NCBI GenBank assembly: GCA_040365065.1
Contig: BAABNI010000001.1
Location: forward strand, 124,001-188,000
DNA from: Pelagadaptatus aseana
GTDB taxonomy: Bacteria; Pseudomonadota; Gammaproteobacteria; Pseudomonadales; Cellvibrionaceae
Direction of reading: 5' to 3'
Length of the DNA: 64,000 bases
The notes beneath the pieces were generated by a model that saw only the letters and a program-made list of their open reading frames with translations, made no database searches and had not been told where the DNA came from. Below, in pieces: positions 26,302-34,403 of the stretch. Both the position numbers and the translations under genes were made by a program. Positions within the stretch are counted from its first letter, which is position 1. Every line of letters begins with the position of its first letter.

Positions 26302-26691
26302 ATGTCTCAAAGCTTTGAAGTCCAGGGAGAAATCCACTCCATTGGCGACACCACCGAATACGGCAGCAACGGTTTTACCAAGCGTGAATTTGTTATTAAA
26401 GCCACTGGCGAAGGGGAAAACCCCGCCTACCCCAACTATCTGGCTTTCGAGCTGATCAAGGACAAGTGCGGCATCATGGACGCCTACAATCTGGGCGACG
26501 AAATCAAGGTGCACTTCAATTTGTCCGGTCGCCTCTGGTCACCCCCGGGCAAACCGGAAAAATGCTTTAACAGCCTGCAGGCCTGGCGCATTGAATCGGC
26601 CAGTCAGGCCCCGGCTTACGATCAGGGCATGCCGGATTTTAATCAGGCGCCACCATCGTCCATGTACGAAGATGACGACGTGCCTTTTTGA
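26302..26691 (+). CDS. DUF3127 OB-fold-like protein with SSB-type acidic tail
   Basis: 129 residues. Residues 1-100 match DUF3127 by pattern (SFEVQGEIHSIGDTTEYGSN, GFTKREFVIKATG, LGDEIKVHFNLSGRLW), short beta-strands as in an OB fold. A flexible Pro/Gln/Tyr linker follows, then the end MYEDDDVPF. The last residues DDDVPF are almost identical to the DDDIPF tip by which SSB recruits repair and replication proteins. This combination suggests a single-strand nucleic-acid-binding protein that docks the same partners, inferred from the tail and fold type only. AGGAAG site 7 bases upstream of ATG 26302. Confidence 0.85.
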   Translation: MSQSFEVQGEIHSIGDTTEYGSNGFTKREFVIKATGEGENPAYPNYLAFELIKDKCGIMDAYNLGDEIKVHFNLSGRLWSPPGKPEKCFNSLQAWRIESASQAPAYDQGMPDFNQAPPSSMYEDDDVPF

Positions 26692-26711
26692 TTTAACGAA
26701 TCAAAGCCCGA

Positions 26712-26735
26712 CCAGGCGCTCCTGTGAGCGCCTGG
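26712..26735. terminator. Bidirectional hairpin between DUF3127 and EAL genes
   Basis: Perfect 10-bp stem CCAGGCGCTC / GAGCGCCTGG with loop CTGT between two convergent genes. No U-run on either strand; likely a shared 3' hairpin. Confidence 0.6.
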
Positions 26736-26753
26736 ATTGATCCTGCACAACCA

Positions 26754-28013
26754 CTAATTTTCTGCCCCCATCAACAACGCACCATCGTAATCCAGCGCAT
26801 CCACCAGCAACAGTTGCGACTCATTCAGCGGCAGCGCCAGCGTCCGACAGAACGATTGGCTGGTGCGATCGCGGTACAACTCGGAACACACCATCACATC
26901 TTCGCTGCCGGCATTCTGCGTCAGCAGCTCCACAAAGAAAGGCCGGTGCGACCAGCTGTAGCCCACATAGGCATGATCGATGTGCAACTGATCCGCACCC
27001 ACTTCAAAGTTCGGGCTGGTCTGTTGCCCGAAGCGGTCGCACAGATAAAACCGGATCACACCGGATTCGGATAATGCTGCGGCATCGACCTGTACGTCCG
27101 AATCACTGCCTATGGTCTCAGCCAGCTGGCGTGTCAGGCCTTGCAGACTTTCAAAGCGCTTTTGCTTGAGCTCACTGACACGGAGCTTGCGCGTCAGATA
27201 GGATTGATTCAGCTGGCGACACAGATCAACGGAGTCCTCTGCGGCAATGGTTTGTTCCATGGCCTGATAAAACAACCAGCCCTGACAGAACTCGGCGCCG
27301 CACTCCAGGGCAAAGTGATACTCCTCCTCGGTTTCAATGCCTTCACAGACAATCATACAGCCACTGCGCTGCGCCATATTGGCAAACGACAACAGAAAAT
27401 CCGACGTCAGCACATCGCCATTGGCGCGCTTGAACAAATGCATATCCAATTTAATGATATCGGGATTGATCGCCAGCAGGCGCTCGATTTGCGAGGCGCC
27501 ATTGCCAAAATCATCAATGGCAACGCGCACACCGGCGGCCTGATATCGGGCCACCACGGTTTTCAATTTATCGAGATTGCCACTGAGCTCATTGATTTCA
27601 ATCACGACCCGCGCCGGATCAATCCCCACCTGCTCAATCATATCCAGAGTGGGTATCACATCCTCAATACCAAGCTGATCGATCCAACTCGGGGAAACAT
27701 TGAACGACAGAATACCGGCTTCAGGGTTGCTGGCGAAATATTGCAGAGCCTGCAAACGCACATGGCGATCCCAACACAAGCGATCGCTGGCGGAATAATC
27801 GGCGCAATCAAAAATATGACCCGCCGATACCATCTTTTCACCCTGCCTGATTCGAGCCAGCGCTTCATAGCCCGCAATTTTCCCGGAGGGCGCGTGGACA
27901 ATGGGCTGAAAATAAGGAACCAGACAATCGGGATCGATCATTCCAGAGCTTTGCTCGCTGAGCGAAACCAGAGCGCTCTGAACCAGATCAAAATTCCAAT
28001 CATTGTTAAACAT
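26754..28013 (-). CDS. Cyclic-di-GMP phosphodiesterase (EAL domain with YkuI_C-like C-terminal domain)
   Basis: 419 residues from ATG 28013 (SD GGGGGAG just upstream; an alternative ATG at 28034 adds 7 residues). EAL domain about 25-265: EAL at 50-52 in GYEALARI, FNVSPSW, EINE, DDFGNG, IKLD, CEGIETEEE and QGWLFYQA, so all main metal and catalytic residues appear present. The C-terminal 110 residues (RFYLCDRFGQQTSPNFEV, YSWSHRPFFVELL, then CRTLALPL) resemble the PAS-like YkuI_C domain of EAL proteins, likely a ligand sensor. Soluble. Hydrolyses c-di-GMP; regulated by an unknown signal. Confidence 0.9.
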   Translation of the reverse strand: MFNNDWNFDLVQSALVSLSEQSSGMIDPDCLVPYFQPIVHAPSGKIAGYEALARIRQGEKMVSAGHIFDCADYSASDRLCWDRHVRLQALQYFASNPEAGILSFNVSPSWIDQLGIEDVIPTLDMIEQVGIDPARVVIEINELSGNLDKLKTVVARYQAAGVRVAIDDFGNGASQIERLLAINPDIIKLDMHLFKRANGDVLTSDFLLSFANMAQRSGCMIVCEGIETEEEYHFALECGAEFCQGWLFYQAMEQTIAAEDSVDLCRQLNQSYLTRKLRVSELKQKRFESLQGLTRQLAETIGSDSDVQVDAAALSESGVIRFYLCDRFGQQTSPNFEVGADQLHIDHAYVGYSWSHRPFFVELLTQNAGSEDVMVCSELYRDRTSQSFCRTLALPLNESQLLLVDALDYDGALLMGAEN

Positions 28014-28398
28014 TGGGGGCTCCCCCCCAGACATCTTTGGTCGCCCGCAGCATCACCACTGGCACTGACAAACGGTGGGCGCTATCACCCATGACTTCAC
28101 ACACAACAAAACCTCTGTGACAGCAGAGGCATTTACCCCTGCAAAACATACAACCCGCCCATATAGGCAAAGTCCGCGCCAGCCATACCAAAACCTTAGT
28201 TTTCACCCTGAGAAGGCGCTTCAGCCCCTTAAACCATCAATCCGCGCACCAAAACGGGCACACAAAAACAACCATGCACCAAAAAGATGCATCAATCTGT
28301 TGGCGCGATTTTCCATAGCGAAAGTCTCGCTGGGGCAATGCGCCGCCCCCGCCTCACAGCTACGATAGTTACAATGACAATAACTACGGATACGTTGA
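28014..28398. other. 385-bp gap between the EAL gene and the cytochrome gene
   Basis: Divergent promoter region. A GC-rich inverted pair (GGGGG / CCCCCC, 28017-28030) overlaps the EAL ribosome site. Short frames at 28006-28206 (minus) and 28075-28368 (plus) have no family likeness and poor start sites. No convincing riboswitch or Fur box was seen. Confidence 0.5.
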
Positions 28399-30159
28399 AT
28401 GCGCTTTTATCTGCTGGCCGCTGCGGCCATTTTCTCCCACGCCACCCTTGCTGATACCCTGCAAGCCGGCGAACTGATGTTTACCGATCAGCAAGGCAAG
28501 CCTCTGGCCCAGGTAATGGTCACCCAGACCCCAACCCAGATCCCCGAGGCCGACCTGTCCGATGACGGCTATGCCCCACACGGTGTCACCAATCGATCCG
28601 CTACGACCCTGACCCGTTTCAGCGATGCCGAGGGTAAAATCCATTTTGAGCACACCGAGGGACAGTTCAGCTATCGCGCCCGGGCCCAGGGCTTTCGCGA
28701 TATCTATTTCGACAGCCCGGAAGGTGAGAAGACTCTGATCCCTATGAGTGAACAGGAATACATCGCCAGCTACCCCTCCAATGTCTGGTTATCGCAGCTG
28801 CAGTTCGGTGGCGACGAAACCCTGAAAAAATCTTTCCAGCTGAACTGCGCTTTCTGCCACCAGCAGGCGTCACCCTTTATGCGCAACGAGCGCACCCCGG
28901 AGCAGTGGGTCAGTGTGATCGAGCGCATGAACACCTACGGCGCTCGCCTGCCCAACGACGAGCATCAACGCGTGGCCGAACTGCTGCAACAGGAATACCG
29001 CGAGTTGCGCGACAACCCTCAGACCGTGCCCGAGCCGAAGCGCTGGCAAGCCCACTTGTCTGACATCGAAATGACCGAGTGGCCCATCGGCGATGGCTTT
29101 TCTCAAATGCATGACTTCCTGCTGCACCCCAACGGTTACGTCTACGTCGGCGACAATCTGTTTGATCGCATCTACGAGATAGATCCGGACACTGGGGATT
29201 ACACCGTCTATAAAGTGCCCCATTACGAAGACGCCAAAGTCGGCGGCATTCTCGGCAACCGTTTTCAGGTATTCCCGAAAATGTACAACTACATGGGTGT
29301 GCACTCGTTTGCCTACTCCAAAAAAGACGGCAATATTTTTATTACCCCGTCCATGCAGCAGGCACTGCTTGAGTTCGACGTCAGCAAAAAAGAATTCATC
29401 ATTCACGACATGCCCAGAGGCTTTTACCCACACACCATCCGCACCGATGACAACGACGACGTCTGGTTCACCATGGCCCTGTCGTCTCAGGTGGCCCGGT
29501 TTAATCGCAGCAGCGGCGAATTCAAAATGTACGACCTGCCGGCGCGCAGCCTGAAAGAGTGGGCCATCCTGAAAATGCTGCCGGCGATCTTCAGCATGGA
29601 TCCGGAGAATCGACCTACCCCGTCACCGGATAACGAGTCCTCCGGTTTGCCCATGCCTTACGGTATTGATGTTGCGCCGGATGGCGGTGTCTGGGTGGCG
29701 CGACTCTACGCCAATGACATTGCCCATATTGATCCCGATACCGACGAGATCACCATGATCAAATTCCCTTACAACGGTCCGCGTCGCTTGCGCACCGACG
29801 CCGACGGCAATGTCTGGATTGTGGCGTTTCAGGATTCTCTGCTGGTGAAGTACGACCCGGCCGCCAAACAATTTACCGACTACGAATTGCCCGTGGTCAA
29901 TGAACTGCCCTATGCCCTTAACGTCGATCGCCAGCGTGGCACAGTGTGGGTTAACGGCAACCAGTCCGACACCATTCTGGGTTTTGATATCGCCAGCGAA
30001 AGCTGGAAGGTTTACCCCATGCCACGGCAGCGCTTCTTTACCCGCGACATTGAAATTGCCGAAGAAGATGGGGCCATTTACACCAGTAACTCGCACTTCC
30101 CGACCTGGCAAACCGAAGGTGGCACCCCGACACTGTTAAGGATTACACCGCGTGATTAA
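28399..30159 (+). CDS. Periplasmic protein with one heme-c site and a Vgb/SMP-30-like beta-propeller
   Basis: 586 residues. Signal peptide 1-18 (MRFYLLAAAAIFSHATLA). A carboxypeptidase-regulatory-like beta domain about 25-110, a cytochrome-c-like segment with CAFCH near residue 150-154, then a six-bladed propeller from about 225 to the end with repeating D-P-D-T-x-x-I/Y and GxVWV blades (GYVYVGDNLFDRIYEIDP, DGGVWVARLYANDIAHID, LRTDADGNVWIVAFQDS), as in streptogramin lyase/SMP-30 proteins. Likely a redox or lactone-handling periplasmic protein. Overlaps the following PQQ gene by 8 bases, so translation is coupled. Specific reaction unknown. Confidence 0.75.
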   Translation: MRFYLLAAAAIFSHATLADTLQAGELMFTDQQGKPLAQVMVTQTPTQIPEADLSDDGYAPHGVTNRSATTLTRFSDAEGKIHFEHTEGQFSYRARAQGFRDIYFDSPEGEKTLIPMSEQEYIASYPSNVWLSQLQFGGDETLKKSFQLNCAFCHQQASPFMRNERTPEQWVSVIERMNTYGARLPNDEHQRVAELLQQEYRELRDNPQTVPEPKRWQAHLSDIEMTEWPIGDGFSQMHDFLLHPNGYVYVGDNLFDRIYEIDPDTGDYTVYKVPHYEDAKVGGILGNRFQVFPKMYNYMGVHSFAYSKKDGNIFITPSMQQALLEFDVSKKEFIIHDMPRGFYPHTIRTDDNDDVWFTMALSSQVARFNRSSGEFKMYDLPARSLKEWAILKMLPAIFSMDPENRPTPSPDNESSGLPMPYGIDVAPDGGVWVARLYANDIAHIDPDTDEITMIKFPYNGPRRLRTDADGNVWIVAFQDSLLVKYDPAAKQFTDYELPVVNELPYALNVDRQRGTVWVNGNQSDTILGFDIASESWKVYPMPRQRFFTRDIEIAEEDGAIYTSNSHFPTWQTEGGTPTLLRITPRD

Positions 30160-32119
30160 ATTACGAATGGCTGTGGTCATGATCGCAGCAGCCGTCATGC
30201 AAACCGGGTGCGCTGAGCCGTCTCATATGGCTGCCGGACAAATTGCCCCAGAGCCGGCTTCAGGCTGGCAACATTATGGCGGCGATGAGGGCGGCAAGCA
30301 TTATTCCAGCGCCGGACAAATCACCCGGGCCAATGTCGATCAACTGGAAGTGGCCTGGGAGTTTCGCAGTGGCGACCAGGAAACCCACGCCGATTTGATG
30401 CACCAAACTTCGGCACAAGCCACGCCGCTACTGTTACCTGAAGCGGCGGGTGAATCACTGGTTTATTGCACGCCCTTTAATCGCATCATCGCGCTTGATC
30501 CGGGCAGCGGTGAACAACGCTGGAGCTTTGATCCTAAAATCGATACTGGGGGCGACCGCACCTTTCGCTGCCGCGGATTGTCCTACTACGAAGAAACGCG
30601 TGTACCGGCAGGTGAAGCGTGCCGCCATCGCCTGTTTACCAGCACCCACGATCGCCAGCTGATTGCCGTGGATGCCCTCACCGGCAATACCTGCTCCGGC
30701 TTTGGCAACAACGGCCGAATTGCGCTCTATGGTTCGGAAGAACCCGCCGGCCATGTCGCCAACTCTTCTGCGCCGGTCGCCGCCAATGGCGTGGTCGTCA
30801 CCGGCTCCACCATCATTGATTTTGCCTACAGCAAAACCCCGCGCGGCACCGTACTCGCCTTTGACACCCTCGATGGCTCAGCGGTCTGGCAATGGGACCC
30901 TCTGGGCGACCCTGAAACAGAAGCCGGCCATAAAGAAAGTGGCAGCGCCAATGTCTGGGCGCCCATTTCTGTGGATACCGATAACAATCTGGTGTTTTTA
31001 CCCACCAGCGCGCCCTCGCCGGATTACTACGGTGGCAACCGCGATGGCAACAATAATCACGCCAACAGTGTGGTCGCCCTTAATTTAACCAGCGGCGAAC
31101 TGGTCTGGTCGTTTCAGCATGTGCGCCACGATCTCTGGGATTACGACACGCCAGCGCAACCCATTTTATTTGACTGGAATAAAGACGGTGAAACCATTCC
31201 CGCGCTGGCCCAGCTGACCAAGCAAAGCTATGTGTTTATTCTCAACCGTCTGACCGGAGAATCCCTGTGGGAAATTACCGAGCACCCGGTACCCCCATCA
31301 CAAATTCCGGGCGAACAGGCCGCGGCAACCCAGCCCAAGCCCATCGCACCACCGCAGTTACTGGATCCTTTTTTGATGCCGCAACACGCCTGGGGATTAA
31401 CGCCATGGGATCGCAACCACTGCGCCAAACAACTGGCCGCACTGGATAATCTGGGTGTGTTTACTCCCTTGAGTGAAAAACTCACACTGCTGTTTCCCGG
31501 CAGCCTCGGTGGCCCCAACTGGGGCGGCGGCGCCTTGCTGGCCGATCAGGACACGCTGCTGGTCAACGTCAATAACATGCCCTTTACCGCACGTTTGATT
31601 GCCACCGGCGACAGCGAACAGGGCGGCGAGCGGGATCATCCCACCGCCGGTGAACGCATGCGTTTGAAAATGAACGGCACCCCTTATGACGTCGATCTGG
31701 GTGCCCTGGTGTCACCGCTGGGCATTCCCTGCAACGAACCGCCCTGGGGCAAACTGGTGGCCGTCAGTCTGACCGGCGGCAAGATTCTGTGGGAAAAACC
31801 GCTGGGCTCGGTGCATGAAATGGGTCCCATCAAAGCGCCCTTCCACATTGATTGGGGCACCCCCAATCTGGGCGGTGGCATAGCCACAGCCGGCGGCCTG
31901 TTTTTTATCGGTGCCACCATGGATCGACAGATTCGCGCCTTTGATGTCACCACCGGCGATGTGCTGTGGCGCCACACCCTGCCCATTGACGCCACCGCCA
32001 CCCCCATGACCTATGTATACAAAGGCAAGCAATACGTGGTGATCAACGCTGGCGGGCACGCCATGTTTAACCGCGGCCAAAGTGATTACCTGATGGCGTT
32101 CGCCCTGCCAGAACAATAA
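30152..32119 (+). CDS. PQQ-dependent dehydrogenase, putative lipoprotein
   Basis: 655 residues with the GTG start (30152) or 650 from ATG 30167. N-terminal lipoprotein-type signal ending QTGC-AEP. The rest is an eight-bladed quinoprotein propeller of the glucose/quinate dehydrogenase type: WQHYGGDEGGKHYSSAGQIT, VYCTPFNRIIALDPGSGEQR, FQHVRHDLWDYDTPAQPILF, GPNWGGGALLADQD, and the C-terminal GLFFIGATMDRQIRAFDVTT. Lacks the N-terminal membrane helices of E. coli Gcd. Oxidises a sugar or alcohol in the periplasm with PQQ. No pqq biosynthesis genes are in view. Confidence 0.88.
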   Translation: MIKLRMAVVMIAAAVMQTGCAEPSHMAAGQIAPEPASGWQHYGGDEGGKHYSSAGQITRANVDQLEVAWEFRSGDQETHADLMHQTSAQATPLLLPEAAGESLVYCTPFNRIIALDPGSGEQRWSFDPKIDTGGDRTFRCRGLSYYEETRVPAGEACRHRLFTSTHDRQLIAVDALTGNTCSGFGNNGRIALYGSEEPAGHVANSSAPVAANGVVVTGSTIIDFAYSKTPRGTVLAFDTLDGSAVWQWDPLGDPETEAGHKESGSANVWAPISVDTDNNLVFLPTSAPSPDYYGGNRDGNNNHANSVVALNLTSGELVWSFQHVRHDLWDYDTPAQPILFDWNKDGETIPALAQLTKQSYVFILNRLTGESLWEITEHPVPPSQIPGEQAAATQPKPIAPPQLLDPFLMPQHAWGLTPWDRNHCAKQLAALDNLGVFTPLSEKLTLLFPGSLGGPNWGGGALLADQDTLLVNVNNMPFTARLIATGDSEQGGERDHPTAGERMRLKMNGTPYDVDLGALVSPLGIPCNEPPWGKLVAVSLTGGKILWEKPLGSVHEMGPIKAPFHIDWGTPNLGGGIATAGGLFFIGATMDRQIRAFDVTTGDVLWRHTLPIDATATPMTYVYKGKQYVVINAGGHAMFNRGQSDYLMAFALPEQ

Positions 32120-32133
32120 CGACGAGACGTTTG

Positions 32134-34101
32134 ATGAAATTTTTAAAAATAGTTTGTGCGGCTATCGCAATACTGTTGATAGCGGCCGGCGGTTGGCTGG
32201 CACTGCAGGACAAACCCCTGAAAAAAATTGAAACCCTGGCACTGCAACACGCCGACACCCTGCACCTTGGAGTACTCGGCGAAAAGCTGTTTGACCAGCA
32301 CTGCGCCGGTTGCCATGACAACCCACAGATGCACGCCCCCAGTCGTGAAGCCCTGTCGGGGTTTTCTCTCGACACCGTGGCAGTCGCCATGAAATTCGGC
32401 AAGATGCAGCCCATGGCCTCACACCTGAGTGATATCGAACAGGGGCTGATTGCCATTTACCTGTCCGGCTCGGAATCCGCCGAATTCGACTGGATGGATA
32501 ACAACGCCTGCCAACACCCGGATGCCGTCGCGGGTGAAAGCTTTGTCAGTAACTGGGGACTGGGTGAAGGCAATCGTCGTCATCTGCCGCCCGATCTGAC
32601 CCGCATCGATCGCGACAATGTGGGCTCATTGGAACTCGCCTGGGCACTGGCCTTCCCCAAGGTCACCGACATGCGCTCCCAGCCAGTGGTGCTCGGTAAC
32701 ACCCTCTATTTTGGTGATAAAAGCGGCCGTCTGTATGCGATCGATCGAACCGCAGGTTGTGTCCATCGCCACACCAAAGTCGCCAGTGGCATTCGCTCGG
32801 CCATCACTCTGGCAGAGGACGCCGCCGGGAAACCGCTGTTGGTTTTTGCCGATTCCATGGCTGTGGTGTACGCCGTCAATCCGAGCAACTTCGAGATTGA
32901 ATGGCGCGCCGATATGCGTCTGTTCAGCACCTCCACCATCACCGGCTCCATCAGCTTCCACCAGGATAAATTGTTTGTTCCCATCTCGTCCTATGAAGTA
33001 GCCGCTGCCGGCAACCCGCAACACGTTTGCTGTAAATCCCATGGCGGTGTCATAGCACTGGACATTGAAAACGGTGAGCGCCTGTGGGAATGGCACGCCA
33101 CCCAGGATGCTGTCGAGCAGGGCATCACCACCGATGGCAAAACCCTGTTTGGCCCTTCTGGCGCGTCGGTGTGGAGCACACCCACCATCGACGCCGAGCG
33201 CAACCGTCTCTATATCGGTACCGGAGAAAATCTGACCCACCCGGCCACCGAGACCTCCGATGCGGTAGTGGCACTGGATCTGGACAGCGGCAAACAACTC
33301 TGGGTCTTTCAGGCCACCGCCAACGATGTCTGGAACGCCGCCTGCCTCAATGGCGGCAGCAACTGCCCGGAAAACGCCGGCGGTGATTTCGATATTGGCG
33401 CCTCCATTATTCACGCCCAGTTGAACGATGGCACCGAGCTGTTACTGGCAGGACAAAAATCCGGCGATGCCATGGCACTGGACATGGACGGCAAGCTGCT
33501 GTGGAAAACCCGCGTCAGCAACGCCGCCATCGGCCCCAATCAACATCAGACCACCACTAATGGCGGCATTCACTGGGGCATGGCACTGTCGGGGGAATAC
33601 CTGCTGGTACCGGCCGCCGATCCCGAGCGTCAGCGCCCCGAGTACACGCCCCGCCCCGGCATTCACGCACTCAATGTGCGCACCGGTGAGCCCATCTGGT
33701 TTCAGGGGGTAGAGCGCGGTTGCTATCTGGCCGACGAAGACAAGCCCTTGGTGGGTCTGCAAAATATGCGGTCCGGAAAAAACCGGCCACTGGCAGAGCA
33801 ATACCAGTGCTCCTTCTATTACGGCTTATCGGCTTCAGCCACCGCCACCGACGAGGTGGTGTTCAGCGGTGGTCTCAATGGCGTACTGCGCGCCTACGAT
33901 ATTCAAAGCGGCAAGATTTTATGGCAAACCGAAACCGCCGTACCCTTTGATACCGTCAATGGCATCGACGGCCACGGTGGCGCCATTGATGTGGATGGTC
34001 AGGTATTGGCCGGCGACTGGCTCTATGTGCAATCGGGCTATGCCATGTTTGGGCAGTTGCCCGGCAATGTGCTGCTGGGATATCGGTTGTCAGACCAATA
34101 A
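32134..34101 (+). CDS. Quinohemoprotein (cytochrome c-PQQ propeller, PVA dehydrogenase-like)
   Basis: 655 residues from ATG 32134 (in-frame TTG precedes). N-terminal membrane anchor (FLKIVCAAIAILLIAAGGWL), a small cytochrome c domain with CAGCH near residues 57-61 and likely axial Met in KFGKMQPM, then a PQQ propeller with GVIALDIENGERLWEWHA, IYIGTGENLT-like and AVVALDLDSGKQLWVFQ blades. It contains a vicinal Cys pair (HVCCKSHGG, near residue 298), a mark of PQQ alcohol dehydrogenases and polyvinyl-alcohol dehydrogenases. Transfers electrons from an alcohol via PQQ to its own heme and then to the respiratory chain. Third gene of the redox cluster. Confidence 0.87.
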   Translation: MKFLKIVCAAIAILLIAAGGWLALQDKPLKKIETLALQHADTLHLGVLGEKLFDQHCAGCHDNPQMHAPSREALSGFSLDTVAVAMKFGKMQPMASHLSDIEQGLIAIYLSGSESAEFDWMDNNACQHPDAVAGESFVSNWGLGEGNRRHLPPDLTRIDRDNVGSLELAWALAFPKVTDMRSQPVVLGNTLYFGDKSGRLYAIDRTAGCVHRHTKVASGIRSAITLAEDAAGKPLLVFADSMAVVYAVNPSNFEIEWRADMRLFSTSTITGSISFHQDKLFVPISSYEVAAAGNPQHVCCKSHGGVIALDIENGERLWEWHATQDAVEQGITTDGKTLFGPSGASVWSTPTIDAERNRLYIGTGENLTHPATETSDAVVALDLDSGKQLWVFQATANDVWNAACLNGGSNCPENAGGDFDIGASIIHAQLNDGTELLLAGQKSGDAMALDMDGKLLWKTRVSNAAIGPNQHQTTTNGGIHWGMALSGEYLLVPAADPERQRPEYTPRPGIHALNVRTGEPIWFQGVERGCYLADEDKPLVGLQNMRSGKNRPLAEQYQCSFYYGLSASATATDEVVFSGGLNGVLRAYDIQSGKILWQTETAVPFDTVNGIDGHGGAIDVDGQVLAGDWLYVQSGYAMFGQLPGNVLLGYRLSDQ

Positions 34102-34121
34102 CACGGATACATATTATTTCT

Positions 34122-34152
34122 ACAGGTGGCCGGCACTGACGCCGCCACCTGT
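34122..34152. terminator. Hairpin after the quinohemoprotein gene
   Basis: ACAGGTGGC / GCCACCTGT, 9-bp perfect stem, 13-base loop, 20 bases after the stop. Without a U-run it is a probable but weak terminator of the redox operon. Confidence 0.5.
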
Positions 34153-34284
34153 TATCCCGCCTCCCGCTTGACGTATCCGCGCTTCTTTACCGCTTCATCA
34201 CCTTCCTCTTAATCCTCGCCCCCATTTACCGCAGGGTCCAAAACCCACTCTGCACCCTCGCCCCCAAATAACTACGAATTCATT

Positions 34285-34299
34285 TGATAATCATTATCA
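34285..34299. promoter_or_regulatory. Fur box upstream of the TonB-dependent receptor
   Basis: Perfect 7-1-7 palindrome TGATAAT-C-ATTATCA, the core of the Fur consensus, 105 bases before the receptor ATG (34404). The rest of the 302-bp gap (34102-34403) holds the hairpin at 34122 and no gene. Confidence 0.85.
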
Positions 34300-34403
34300 G
34301 TTGCATTACTATCCGCGCCCTAACGATTAAAACCTCGGCCCCACAATAAAGTCCACCGCCACAGAGCAAGCGCCGAATCCAAACACCATAAGGAGAGCAT
34401 TTC

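Noticed and set aside
28075..28368. 97-codon plus-strand frame in the EAL/cytochrome gap
   Set aside because: No start site context, no family, Pro/His/Lys composition unlike neighbouring genes.
28014..28398. c-di-GMP riboswitch upstream of the EAL gene
   Set aside because: No GEMM-type conserved core could be aligned in either strand.
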